NCBI RefSeq assembly: GCF_032918005.1
Contig: NZ_CP136628.1
Span: 4,697,501-4,761,500, forward strand
Length of the DNA stretch: 64,000 bases
Direction: 5' to 3'
Origin: Bradyrhizobium sp. NDS-1
Lineage (GTDB): Bacteria > Pseudomonadota > Alphaproteobacteria > Rhizobiales > Xanthobacteraceae
The translations under genes were made by a program, and so were the position numbers. Numbering within the stretch: position 1 is the stretch's first letter; each line of letters starts with the position of its first letter. Below are positions 1 through 7,383 of this stretch, one piece after another. Under the pieces are notes generated by a model. It saw nothing but the letters and a program-made list of their open reading frames with translations, searched no databases and was not told the DNA's origin.

Positions 1-380
1 GGCAGCCCGCCTTCACGGACCACCGGCGGTAGCATCAAATTCTCCCGCACGTCGAGGCTGGCGAATATCCCCCGCTCCTCCGGGCAGAAGGCGATGCCCA
101 TGCGCGCGATCTTGTCGGAGGTCGCGCGGATGATCTCCTGGTTGTTGAACTTCACCGAACCGGTACGCTTGCCGATGATCCCCATGATCGACTTCAGCGT
201 GGTCGTCTTGCCGGCGCCGTTGCGCCCGAGCAAGGTGACGACCTCGCCCGCATTCACGTCGAAATTGATCCCGTGAAGGATGTGAGACTCGCCGTACCAG
301 GACTCCAGGTTGCGGACCTGAAGGATTTGTCCGCCGGCCGCAGTCTTTGCCGGAGCCTCGGCGATCGCAGTGTCAGGCAT
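1..380 (-). CDS. livF: Branched-chain amino acid ABC transporter ATPase LivF (3' end beyond window)
   Basis: N-terminal part of an ABC ATPase that would power uptake of leucine, isoleucine and valine or related amides at the inner membrane. Reading leftward from the ATG at 380, the protein has a variable, Ala-rich start and then LQVRNLESWYGESHILHGI, a typical LivF opening. Walker A is GRNGAGKTT, followed by the Q-loop region with FCPEERGIFASLDVRENL, which is diagnostic of LivF. The signature and Walker B motifs lie outside the window. The ATG overlaps the end of livG by 8 bases, so the two are probably translationally coupled. Family assignment is firm; the substrate is inferred. Confidence 0.93.
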   Translation of the reverse strand, partial: MPDTAIAEAPAKTAAGGQILQVRNLESWYGESHILHGINFDVNAGEVVTLLGRNGAGKTTTLKSIMGIIGKRTGSVKFNNQEIIRATSDKIARMGIAFCPEERGIFASLDVRENLMLPPVVREGGL

Positions 381-1128
381 GACCGGCTCCCAGATAGGCT
401 TCCTTGACGCGCTCGTCCTTGGTGAGCTCGGAGTAATGGCCTTGCGCGAGCACCTGCCCGCGCGTCAGCACGGTGATGATGTCGGAGAGATGGGCCACGA
501 CACTCAGATTATGCTCGACCATCAGGATGGTATATTTCGCGGAGATGCGCTTGATCAGCGCCGCGATCTTGTCGATGTCCTCGTGACCCATACCGGCCAT
601 CGGCTCGTCCAGCAGCATCATCTCAGGGTCGAGTGCCAGCGTCGTTGCGATCTCCAGTGCGCGCTTGCGCCCATAGGGCATCTCGACTGCCGGCGTGTTG
701 GCAAACTCGTTCAGGCCGACATCGTTCAGCAATTCGCGCGCGCGATCGTTGAAGCGGTTGAGAACCGACTTGGAGCGCCAGAAATCGAACGAAGAGCCGT
801 GCTGGCGCTGAAGCGCGACACGGACGTTCTCCTGCGCGGTGAGATGGGGAAACACCGCCGAAATCTGGAACGAGCGAACGAGCCCCAGCCGCGCCACGTC
901 GGCCGGCGCCATCGCGGTGATATCCTGCCCCTTGTACAGGATCTTCCCGGCTGACGGTTTGAGGAACTTGGTCAGAAGATTGAAGCAGGTCGTCTTGCCG
1001 GCCCCGTTCGGGCCGATCAACGCATGAATGCTCCCACGGCGGACCTTGAGCGCAACGTCGCGGACAGCGAAGAAGCCCGCGAATTCCTTGGTCAAGCCTT
1101 CCGTTTCGAGAATAAACTCATCGGCCAA
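373..1128 (-). CDS. livG: Branched-chain amino acid ABC transporter ATPase LivG
   Basis: Full-length (251 aa) partner ATPase of LivF. Walker A GPNGAGKTT is at residues 39-47. The LivG-type signature YGRKR, in place of LSGGQ, is at 151-155, and Walker B MMLLDEP is at 170-176. The C-terminus contains VEHNL and a long H-loop region. It is the first gene of the pair on the minus strand. The 340 bases upstream hold no permease gene, so livH, livM and the binding protein are either beyond livF or elsewhere. Amino acid uptake is a family inference; related Rhizobiales transporters also carry amides, urea or aromatic acids. Confidence 0.93.
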   Translation of the reverse strand: MADEFILETEGLTKEFAGFFAVRDVALKVRRGSIHALIGPNGAGKTTCFNLLTKFLKPSAGKILYKGQDITAMAPADVARLGLVRSFQISAVFPHLTAQENVRVALQRQHGSSFDFWRSKSVLNRFNDRARELLNDVGLNEFANTPAVEMPYGRKRALEIATTLALDPEMMLLDEPMAGMGHEDIDKIAALIKRISAKYTILMVEHNLSVVAHLSDIITVLTRGQVLAQGHYSELTKDERVKEAYLGAGHA

Positions 1129-1470
1129 ACAAATTTCCCCCTGCCCGCACTAGCTGCGTGGCTATCCTTGTTGCTTCGGCTTTCCGGAGACCCTGGAGCC
1201 CATCCGGAACGCCGTCTCCGGGCGCGGAATATGCCGGAGGTGACGGGGGTTAGGCAAGGCGGAAAGCTGAGCAGATCAAGCCTCCGGCTGGGATACAAAT
1301 CCTCCCTTAGTCGGAGACGTTTGATGTCGTGCCCGCCCGGCCCCCCGGTTCGCGAAGGCACCGGTCGTCAAGCCGTCGTTAACGGTCTTTCGTCCGGCGC
1401 GCCAGCCTTCATCAAAAATTTTCCCCCAAGGGGGATCATGAGCGGGTTCTGACGTCCCGGGAATACTGTC
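1129..1470. other. Intergenic region between livG and the PAS_5-like gene
   Basis: About 340 bases without a convincing gene. Open frames on both strands look like GC-rich shadows. The region must hold the minus-strand promoter of livG and the plus-strand promoter of the next gene. The only simple symmetry I see is CCCCC-AA-GGGGG near 1424-1435. It has no following T run and is not a clear terminator. Confidence 0.5.
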
Positions 1471-2112
1471 TTGGATTTCGCAAGCGCCGCTCCTTCCGTC
1501 GTCAAATCGATCAGGCAGCGTGATCTCCTGAACACGTGGCTGCGACTTTATGCGCGCCAGCAGATCGTGCCGGCGGTCTGGGAATATCAGCCTGCGCGGC
1601 TCGAGGAAGAGCTGTCCGATCTCATCTATTACACGGTCGACACTGCGACGCCGGCGCCGCGCCTCACCATCCAGAGCGAAAACACGCGCATCTCGCGCGC
1701 CTATGGACATACCGGCAAGGGCGTTCTGCTCGACGATTATCTCGGGCCGAGACTCGCGCCGTTTGTCATGCCGATTTATCACGAATGCGTGGCACGCGGG
1801 CTGCCGGTCTACAGCGTTGCCGATGTCGACGACGTCTACGGGCGAATCGTCGCTTATGAACGGCTGCTGCTGCCTTTCCAGACCGACGGCGCGGTCTGCC
1901 ACATCATCGCCTCGGTCAAGACGTTCTGCGAGGACGGCGGCTTCGAGATCAAGAACCTGATGCGCGGAAATGACGCGCTGCCCCGTCCAAAGCTGCGCGC
2001 CGTGATCGATCGCGAGCTGTTTCATCGGGCCCCCGGTCGTATCGCCACGGCCGAATTGGTCGAGTTCGCGGACCAACCCGGCGTCGCCACCGAGATCATC
2101 GAGTTGAACTAG
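1471..2112 (+). CDS. PAS_5-family-like protein of unknown function
   Basis: 213-residue soluble protein with no signal peptide. The layout resembles the alphaproteobacterial PAS_5 (DUF1488-type sensory) family: an opening with LNTWLRLYARQQIVPAVWEY, a central stretch with DDYLGPRLAPFVMPIYHECV, then YERLLLPFQTDGAVCHIIAS, which matches the usual GYDRLLLPL-type core strand. These proteins bear a PAS-like fold without an attached kinase, and their ligand and partners are unknown. The start is TTG at 1471 with GGGAA about 9 bases upstream; no better in-frame ATG was found. It stands alone between livG and a convergent ArsC-like gene. Confidence 0.7.
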   Translation: MDFASAAPSVVKSIRQRDLLNTWLRLYARQQIVPAVWEYQPARLEEELSDLIYYTVDTATPAPRLTIQSENTRISRAYGHTGKGVLLDDYLGPRLAPFVMPIYHECVARGLPVYSVADVDDVYGRIVAYERLLLPFQTDGAVCHIIASVKTFCEDGGFEIKNLMRGNDALPRPKLRAVIDRELFHRAPGRIATAELVEFADQPGVATEIIELN

Positions 2113-2115
2113 CGG

Positions 2116-2472
2116 TCAGCCTGATTTGCCGACTTCCTTGGCATAGATGTCCGGCTTGAAGCCAACCAGCAGCTTGCCGCCGATTTCCAGCACCGGCCGC
2201 TTGATCATCGATGGTTGCGCTAGCATCAGCGCCAGTGCCTTCTTCTCGCTCAAACCCTCCTTGTCGGAATCGGGGAGCTTCTTGAACGTTGTCCCGGCGC
2301 GATTGAGCAGCGTCTCCCAGCCGACCTTGTCGCTCCACTGCTTGAGCTTGTCCTTGTCCACACCGGCCGTCTTGTAGTCGTGGAATGCGTAGGCGACACC
2401 ATGGCTGTCGAGCCAGCCGCGCGCCTTCTTCATGGTGTCGCAGTTCTTGATGCCGTAGATGATGTTGGGCAA
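2116..2472 (-). CDS. ArsC/Spx-like reductase (YffB type)
   Basis: Small thioredoxin-fold protein of the ArsC family, YffB branch. The opening is MPNIIYGIKNCDTMKKA, with the single active-site-like Cys at residue 11, followed by DYKTAGVDKDKLKQW and the C-terminal KRPVLEIGGKLLVGF (cis-Pro RPV). I place the start at TTG 2472 rather than the ATG at 2493. GAGG lies 6 bases before the TTG, and the extra residues from the upstream ATG fall in front of the usual family N-terminus. YffB proteins are thought to use glutathione; arsenate reduction is not implied. The gene is convergent with the PAS_5-like gene, with stop codons 3 bases apart. Confidence 0.85.
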   Translation of the reverse strand: MPNIIYGIKNCDTMKKARGWLDSHGVAYAFHDYKTAGVDKDKLKQWSDKVGWETLLNRAGTTFKKLPDSDKEGLSEKKALALMLAQPSMIKRPVLEIGGKLLVGFKPDIYAKEVGKSG

Positions 2473-2576
2473 GACGTTCCTCGCGCATGGCATATCGTGA
2501 TGGAGGTGGCGTTGTACGAAACTCCGGTTCGCGCGACAATATTGCGAACGATGCCAACCCGCCGAACGGACATCCC

Positions 2577-2948
2577 ATGCACGTCACTCACGATCCCGCG
2601 GCCACCGCCGCGCCGACCATCGACTTCAACAGCTTCCTCGCGGTCGATATCCGCGTCGGCACCATCGTCGATGCCAAGCCGTTCCCCGAGGCGCGCAAGC
2701 CGGCCTTTCGGCTATGGATCGACTTCGGGCCTGCAATCGGTGTGCGCAAGAGCTCGGCCCAGATCCCGGAAAACCATCCGCTCGAGACACTGGTGGGGCA
2801 ACAGGTCGCGGCCGTCGTCAACTTCCCGCCGCGCCAGATCGGACCTGTCATCTCGGAGGTGCTGACGCTCGGTTTCCCCGATGCCGACGGCAAGGTCGTG
2901 CTGATGCAGCCGAGCAAGCCGGTGCCGAACGGGGGGCGACTGTTCTAG
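2577..2948 (+). CDS. csaA: CsaA-like tRNA-binding domain protein
   Basis: 123-residue protein consisting of one OB-fold tRNA-binding domain, as in CsaA. It contains FNSFLAVDIRVGTIVDAKPF, then FRLWIDFGPAIGVRKSSAQI, and ends VLMQPSKPVPNGGRLF. The family motif with the conserved C-terminal PNG is clear. CsaA dimers are reported to have chaperone-like, export-related activity, so the role is inferred from family. An upstream in-frame ATG at 2487 would add 30 low-similarity residues. The internal ATG at 2577 gives the usual CsaA length and is preferred. It is divergent from the ArsC-like gene, about 100 bases away. Confidence 0.88.
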   Translation: MHVTHDPAATAAPTIDFNSFLAVDIRVGTIVDAKPFPEARKPAFRLWIDFGPAIGVRKSSAQIPENHPLETLVGQQVAAVVNFPPRQIGPVISEVLTLGFPDADGKVVLMQPSKPVPNGGRLF

Positions 2949-2955
2949 ATGCGCG

Positions 2956-3660
2956 TTAGGGCCGCTGCGGAATGTTCAGCCCGCGCTGCACCGCCGGACG
3001 CGCAAGGCCGCGTTCGAGCCAGGCACCGACCGCTTTGAACCGGCGGAATTCGACGAGATCACCGGCGCCGTAGAAACCGATGAGATTGCGCACCCAGCCC
3101 AGCATGGAGATGTCGGCAATGGTGTAGTCGTCATCCATGAACCATTGCCGGCCGGCCAAATGCGTCTCCATCACGCCGAGCAGGCGCTTGGCTTCGGCGA
3201 CGTAACGGTCGCGCGGCCGCTTGTCCTCGAAATCCTTGCCGGCGAATTTGTGGAAGAAGCCGACCTGGCCGAACATCGGCCCGACGCCACCCATTTGGAA
3301 GTGCACCCACTGAATGGTCTGGTAGCGGCGCGCGGCGTCCATCGGCAACAGCTTGCCGGTCTTCTCGGCGAGATATTGCAGGATCGCTCCGGACTCGAAC
3401 AACGGCAACGGCCTGCCGCCGGGACCATTGGGATCGAGGATGGCCGGGATCTTGCCGTTGGGATTGAGCGACAGGAATTCAGCCGTCGTCTGGTCGTCCT
3501 TGCCGAAGTCGACGAGATGGACCTCGTAAGGCAGTCCGATCTCCTCCAGCATGATCGAGACCTTGACGCCGTTCGGCGTCGGCAACGAATAGAGCTGAAG
3601 CAATTCGGGATACTTGGCCGGCCAGCGCTTGGTGATGAGAAATGCGGACAGATCGGACAT
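2956..3660 (-). CDS. Glutathione S-transferase family protein
   Basis: 234 aa. The N-terminal thioredoxin-like domain (about residues 20-105) contains LYSLPTPNGVKVSIMLEEIG, the cis-Pro region NPNGKIPAI and the glutathione-contact motif FESGAILQYLAEK. The C-terminal helical domain has the N-capping box DDYTIADISMLGW. It is closest in feel to the YfcG/YghU (Nu-class) GSTs, which act as disulfide-bond reductases. It ends 8 bases from the convergent csaA. The cellular substrate cannot be told. Confidence 0.92.
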   Translation of the reverse strand: MSDLSAFLITKRWPAKYPELLQLYSLPTPNGVKVSIMLEEIGLPYEVHLVDFGKDDQTTAEFLSLNPNGKIPAILDPNGPGGRPLPLFESGAILQYLAEKTGKLLPMDAARRYQTIQWVHFQMGGVGPMFGQVGFFHKFAGKDFEDKRPRDRYVAEAKRLLGVMETHLAGRQWFMDDDYTIADISMLGWVRNLIGFYGAGDLVEFRRFKAVGAWLERGLARPAVQRGLNIPQRP

Positions 3661-3748
3661 CGGGACCTTCGGTGCATGGACTGAGGCGCACCCAATCTAG
3701 GCCAGACGCCGCACGGCGCAAGTCACTCTTCGTCCCGGCACTCCTGCA

Positions 3749-3895
3749 TTAGGGCGGCAGCGTCGCCATCGCCACGATCGGCGTCCCTGCTTGATGTTGC
3801 AGTCGGTCCTCGGTGAAACGCTTCCCTGTCGTCAACAGCAAGATCGTAAAGGCAATCGCTAGCATCGCGGTCGCCAGTTGGCAGACGTCGTTCAT
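3749..3895 (-). CDS. Putative 48-residue single-span membrane protein
   Basis: Small open frame with a start supported by GAGGGA about 10 bases upstream of the ATG at 3895. The predicted protein begins MNDVCQLATAMLAIAFTILL and has one hydrophobic segment at residues 7-22, then a short basic and polar tail. There is no known domain. It sits in an otherwise empty 390-base gap and reads on the minus strand. The plausible SD and hydrophobic span are the only support, so it is marked as possible. Comparison of the same gap in related genomes would settle it. Confidence 0.4.
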   Translation of the reverse strand: MNDVCQLATAMLAIAFTILLLTTGKRFTEDRLQHQAGTPIVAMATLPP

Positions 3896-4046
3896 GGTGT
3901 TGCGTCCCTCAGCGGCTCATTGCCTAAACGTCGGTGCACGGACCATGTTCCTGCACTGCTCAGGAATATTGCTACTTTTTCCCGATCGATGACGTGAGAA
4001 CATCGCGCCCGAAGGGACCATTACGCCGTCCAAGCGTTGTCGCCGG

Positions 4047-4253
4047 ATGAGCATCGAAAAGCGCGCCCTACTCGACCATGCTGAACGATGTCGTAGCGTC
4101 GCCGACGGCCTCGCGCATGACGAAGCTGCGCACAGATTGCGGGCAATGGCCGCGGAGTATGAAGAGAGAGCAGCAAGTCTGGACGACGATGGCGCCGGCC
4201 GGCAGCCAAGCCATCATCATCGCGGCTCGCCGGGAGGCGCGCGCGAGAGATGA
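4047..4253 (+). CDS. Small hypothetical protein (HAERC-type, 68 aa)
   Basis: 68-residue, highly charged protein opening MSIEKRALLDHAERCRSVA and continuing HDEAAHRLRAMAAEYEERAA. The DHAERCR...AAEYEERA pattern resembles many short Bradyrhizobium proteins of unknown function, predicted to be two amphipathic helices. The last 20 residues are His- and Gly-rich and look unstructured. It converges on the DUF429 gene, with only 6 bases between stops. No function can be proposed. Confidence 0.6.
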   Translation: MSIEKRALLDHAERCRSVADGLAHDEAAHRLRAMAAEYEERAASLDDDGAGRQPSHHHRGSPGGARER

Positions 4254-4259
4254 CCGGAT

Positions 4260-4925
4260 TCAATAGTTGATCTCCATACGCAATCCCCGCGGATCGATCT
4301 CGTCGCCGCCGACGCGCTGCGTGCTGTCACGTGCGGCGACCGCGCAGGCGCAGGCATCGATGAGATCGTCGCGGCCGATGCCGGTGCCATGGCGAAGCGT
4401 CAGCCAACGTTCGATCCTGGTGAAGCCTCGGTCTCTCAGCAGCGCAATGCGTTGCGCTCGACCGCGCGGCGACGTCTTTGGTTCGAGCCGAGTCCGGCCG
4501 GCGAGATTCCAGAAGATCAATTCCGGATGCGCTTCGCCGATCATCGCTTGTCGCGCCGGCGTCATGACATCGTCGACCTCCCTGAGCTTGTCTCTGATGT
4601 TCCAGAGCTGCGCCGACACGCCCCTGCCCTTGCCTTCGTGCTTCCAGTAATGGCGATTGGCGGCCGCCATGTCGGCAAACGTCCAGAGGTCGCGGCGCGC
4701 GCCGAGAAACACGGCGGGGCCGATCAACTCACGCGCACGCAGATCGCAAAGACGATAGCCGCTCAGGTTCAATCCGATCGGCATATCGATCATCGCACGC
4801 GCATGCTCGATCGCAAGCAGCCGCGCAAGGCCCGGCGAATAGTCGAAGCCGTGATCGCCGCGCTCGTCGATCCAGGCCGCGACCCAGCCGAAGCGAAATC
4901 CGTCGAGACCGAGATAGTTGGGCAC
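4260..4925 (-). CDS. DUF429 family protein
   Basis: 221 aa. The opening MPNYLGLDGFRFGWVAAWID has the acidic residue typical of DUF429 (LGLDGCRxGW), a predicted RNase H-like fold nuclease family. Further family marks are ARAMIDMPIGL, VFLGARRDLW, WNIRDKLREVDDVM, EAHPELIFWNLAG and the closing DDLIDACACAVAA. The acidic residues in the IDMPIGL, EAHPEL and DDLIDA positions would form the presumed active site. The biological substrate is unknown. The gene lies 24 bases downstream of the serine hydrolase on the same strand and may share its transcript. Confidence 0.85.
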   Translation of the reverse strand: MPNYLGLDGFRFGWVAAWIDERGDHGFDYSPGLARLLAIEHARAMIDMPIGLNLSGYRLCDLRARELIGPAVFLGARRDLWTFADMAAANRHYWKHEGKGRGVSAQLWNIRDKLREVDDVMTPARQAMIGEAHPELIFWNLAGRTRLEPKTSPRGRAQRIALLRDRGFTRIERWLTLRHGTGIGRDDLIDACACAVAARDSTQRVGGDEIDPRGLRMEINY

Positions 4926-4949
4926 GTCGCGACCAACAGGATTCGCGGG

Positions 4950-6134
4950 TCAGCCTCCAGCGGCCTGGTACGCCAGGCGCTTGAACTCGAAGAAGAAGGG
5001 ATTCCAGAAACCCATGTAGCGCTGGGTCATCAGCACGCCCGCTGTATTGGCCTCGGGGCAGATCCACCAATGGGTGCCGGCAAGGCCGCCCCACTGGAAC
5101 TCGCCGGTCGAGTTCGGGGGATCGAACGGCGTCGGCGCGAAGGTGACGGCACCGCCGAGGCCAAAGCCCTTGCCGGGGATCGGACCGAGATTGGCGAAGC
5201 GAATGGTTTGGCCCGCGGGCAGCTGGTTCGTCATCATCAGCCGCACCGTCTCCGGCTTCAGCAGCGCATCCGAACCGGGCAGCAGCGCACGGACCAGCGC
5301 GAGCATGTCGGGCAAGGTCGAGACCAAGCCGCCGCCGCCGGACAGCCGCGGGAACGGCCGCCGATAGGCCTGCGGAAAGGGAAGATTGTCGGCCCGCGTG
5401 AGGCCGGGCTTCATCGGATCGAACACGTCAGCGCCGTTATAGAGCGCGACCAGCCTGCCCTGCTCGGCTTCGGGCACGTGGAAACCGGTGTCGGTCATGC
5501 CGAGCGCATCGAAGATGCGCAGCTTCAAAAAGGCATCGAGCGCCTGGCTGGAGACGACCTCCACGACACGGCCGAGCACGTCGGTTGCCACCGAATACTC
5601 CCAGGACATACCCGGGTGATAGGACAGTGGCAGATCGGCGAGCCTGTCGATCAGGTCGGTGAGCGGCGTCAGCGGATTGAGCACGCGCGCTTCATTATAG
5701 CCTTTGAACAGCACCGTGCCGGGGTCGAAGATGCCGTAGCTGAGGCCGGAGGTGTGGGTCAAAAGGTGGCGGATCGTGATGGAGCCCTTGGCGGGCTCGG
5801 CGTCGGAAAGACCAGCTGCGCCCTGCTTCAGCACCTTGCGATTGCCGAGCTGCGGCAGGAATTTCTCGATCGGATCATCGAGCCCGATGCGGCCTTCCTC
5901 GACCAGCAGCATGATCGCGCAGGTGACGAAGATCTTGGTGTTGGAGAACGCGCGGAAGATGTGGTCGGGCCGCAGCGCCGTCTTGGCCTCGCGGTCGGCA
6001 AAGCCGACGCATTGCTGGTCGACCACCTCGCGGCCCCGCAGCACGGCCCAGGATGCGCCCGGAATGATCTCCTGATCGACATAGCGCAGCATTGCCGTCC
6101 GCGCGGCGGAAAAATCAGGTGTCCTGGCGTCCAT
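4950..6134 (-). CDS. Serine hydrolase, class C beta-lactamase fold
   Basis: 394 aa, no obvious signal peptide. The S-x-x-K nucleophile motif appears as FSNTKIF at about residues 64-70. A Tyr motif appears as WEYSVATDVLGRVVE in the position of Y-x-N (here YSV, so the Asn is absent), and a GGGGLVSTLPDM-type loop lies in the middle. A WGGLAGTHWW stretch occupies the place of the KTG/HTG box. The family includes esterases, D-aminopeptidases and DD-peptidases. Cytoplasmic location and the missing Asn favour an esterase-like role over true beta-lactamase activity. The second such gene in the window (18084-19337) is only distantly similar. Confidence 0.87.
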   Translation of the reverse strand: MDARTPDFSAARTAMLRYVDQEIIPGASWAVLRGREVVDQQCVGFADREAKTALRPDHIFRAFSNTKIFVTCAIMLLVEEGRIGLDDPIEKFLPQLGNRKVLKQGAAGLSDAEPAKGSITIRHLLTHTSGLSYGIFDPGTVLFKGYNEARVLNPLTPLTDLIDRLADLPLSYHPGMSWEYSVATDVLGRVVEVVSSQALDAFLKLRIFDALGMTDTGFHVPEAEQGRLVALYNGADVFDPMKPGLTRADNLPFPQAYRRPFPRLSGGGGLVSTLPDMLALVRALLPGSDALLKPETVRLMMTNQLPAGQTIRFANLGPIPGKGFGLGGAVTFAPTPFDPPNSTGEFQWGGLAGTHWWICPEANTAGVLMTQRYMGFWNPFFFEFKRLAYQAAGG

Positions 6135-6203
6135 GCGTTTCCCCCAATTATGGTTGCGACCGATATAGCGCGAATTCGCCGGATATGAAGCCTCCGGCGC
6201 GGC

Positions 6204-6896
6204 TTATTCCTGCTTCATCAGCGCGGTGATGTGCAGACGACGGCGGATTGTCATGCCCTGTCGCTGGTAGAGCGCGATAGCGGACGTATTGTGCGAAAAC
6301 ACGTGCAGGAATGGAATTTCGCCGCGCCTCTCGACCTGCCGCGCGACCGTCGCGAGCAACGCCTGCGCGTAGCCGCGGCCGCGATGACCGGGATGGACGC
6401 AGACGGCCGTCATCTCAACGAACCTTCCCGGCCTCATCCGCTCACCCGCCATGGCAACCAGCTCGCCGCCGGTGCGGATGCCGAAGAACGTGCCGAGCTC
6501 GTGCGTCCGCGCAGCGAACGGACCTGGCTTCGTCAGCTCCGTCAGCGCCATCATCGCGGGAACGTCGGCAGCCCCCAACGTGACGATCTCGGCATCGCGA
6601 AGCGGACTGTCGGCGGGTGAGCCGATCATCTGCTCGCCGGTCTCGGCCAGCACGACCTTGAAACCGGCGGGAACTTGGACAGGCTCAAGCGTGAACAGCG
6701 CAGCGACCTGCGAGGGCGCCATGAGATCGCCGAGCGCCGCGAAGCTTGCCGGGGACATGTCGACCATGTCGGCAAACGGCGTCATGTCGACGGGATAGCG
6801 CAGCGCACGCGGGCCGCCCTGGGCCAGATGCTTCTGGCCGGTTGTCAGCGCGCTCCAGATTGGACGATCCAGCAGCGCCACATCGCTGTCGGACAC
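6204..6896 (-). CDS. GNAT family N-acetyltransferase (FR47-like)
   Basis: 230 aa. The C-terminal half holds the acetyl-CoA motif VHPGHRGRGYAQALLATVAR and the closing HVFSHNTSAIALYQRQGM strand-helix, as in FR47-like GNATs. The N-terminal half is a degenerate second GNAT-like domain. The start is a GTG at 6896, four bases after the TAG stop of the upstream Lin0512 gene. The AAGGA used as ribosome site lies inside the last codons of that gene, so translation is probably coupled. The acceptor substrate is unknown. Confidence 0.87.
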   Translation of the reverse strand: MSDSDVALLDRPIWSALTTGQKHLAQGGPRALRYPVDMTPFADMVDMSPASFAALGDLMAPSQVAALFTLEPVQVPAGFKVVLAETGEQMIGSPADSPLRDAEIVTLGAADVPAMMALTELTKPGPFAARTHELGTFFGIRTGGELVAMAGERMRPGRFVEMTAVCVHPGHRGRGYAQALLATVARQVERRGEIPFLHVFSHNTSAIALYQRQGMTIRRRLHITALMKQE

Positions 6897-6900
6897 CGGC

Positions 6901-7248
6901 CTAGTCCTTCTCGAAGCTGACGATGACAGCGGCGTTGGCGATCAGGATGGGATCGTTGGCCACTTCCGTGGCCGAGGGAATCTCCAGCCCGCCCTTGACC
7001 GCGGTGACGGTCACGGTGCCGTAAGGCAGCTCCTTTGCAACCGCATCCTTGTCGACGGCTTCCGGATTTGGCACCGCGATCGTGACGTCGACGAACATGT
7101 CGTTGGCGGTCTTGCCGATCATCCGGAAGAATCCGAGGCTGGAATGCCTGATGGCATCCGACACGGCCCGCTTCGCCGCCTTGGTGGCGTCCCTGCCGTG
7201 GACGTCGACGCCCATGCCCATCTCGGTGACACAGCGAACACGAGTCAT
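6901..7248 (-). CDS. Lin0512 family protein
   Basis: 115 aa. It matches the Lin0512 family, which is sometimes annotated as fatty-acid binding: MTRVRCVTEMGMGVDVHGRD at the start, then KAAKRAVSDAIRHSSLGFF, DMFVDVTIAVPNPEAVD and GGLEIPSATEVAND. These small proteins form ring-like oligomers in structural genomics entries, but no role is established. It lies downstream of the acetolactate-synthase-like gene, across a repeat-containing gap of 135 bases, and is coupled to the GNAT gene. Confidence 0.85.
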   Translation of the reverse strand: MTRVRCVTEMGMGVDVHGRDATKAAKRAVSDAIRHSSLGFFRMIGKTANDMFVDVTIAVPNPEAVDKDAVAKELPYGTVTVTAVKGGLEIPSATEVANDPILIANAAVIVSFEKD

Positions 7249-7307
7249 TTCATATTCCTGTCATTGGTTCGGTGATTGGGAGTGTCGGTGATTGAGCCGC
7301 TCCGTAC

Positions 7308-7376
7308 AAGATCTCTCGTGCCGCGGCTCTGCAGCGCACCGCCAAGGGGCGCTGCGCTGCGTCCGGGACACGACCT
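7308..7376. repeat. Half copy of repeat family F (CTCTGCAGCGCACC type)
   Basis: The segment CGGCTCTGCAGCGCACC and the following GCTGCGTCCGGGACACGA closely match the right half of the longer element at 36826-36968 in this window. The element lies between the acetolactate-synthase-like and Lin0512 genes, ending just past the stop of the former. Its halves can pair (GCAGCGC with GCGCTGC). It is an intergenic hairpin repeat, not a coding region. Confidence 0.65.
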
Positions 7377-7383
7377 CCATCGA

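Noticed and set aside
4389..6188. 599-residue plus-strand frame over DUF429 and the serine hydrolase
   Set aside because: Covers two well supported minus-strand genes and has shadow-type composition.
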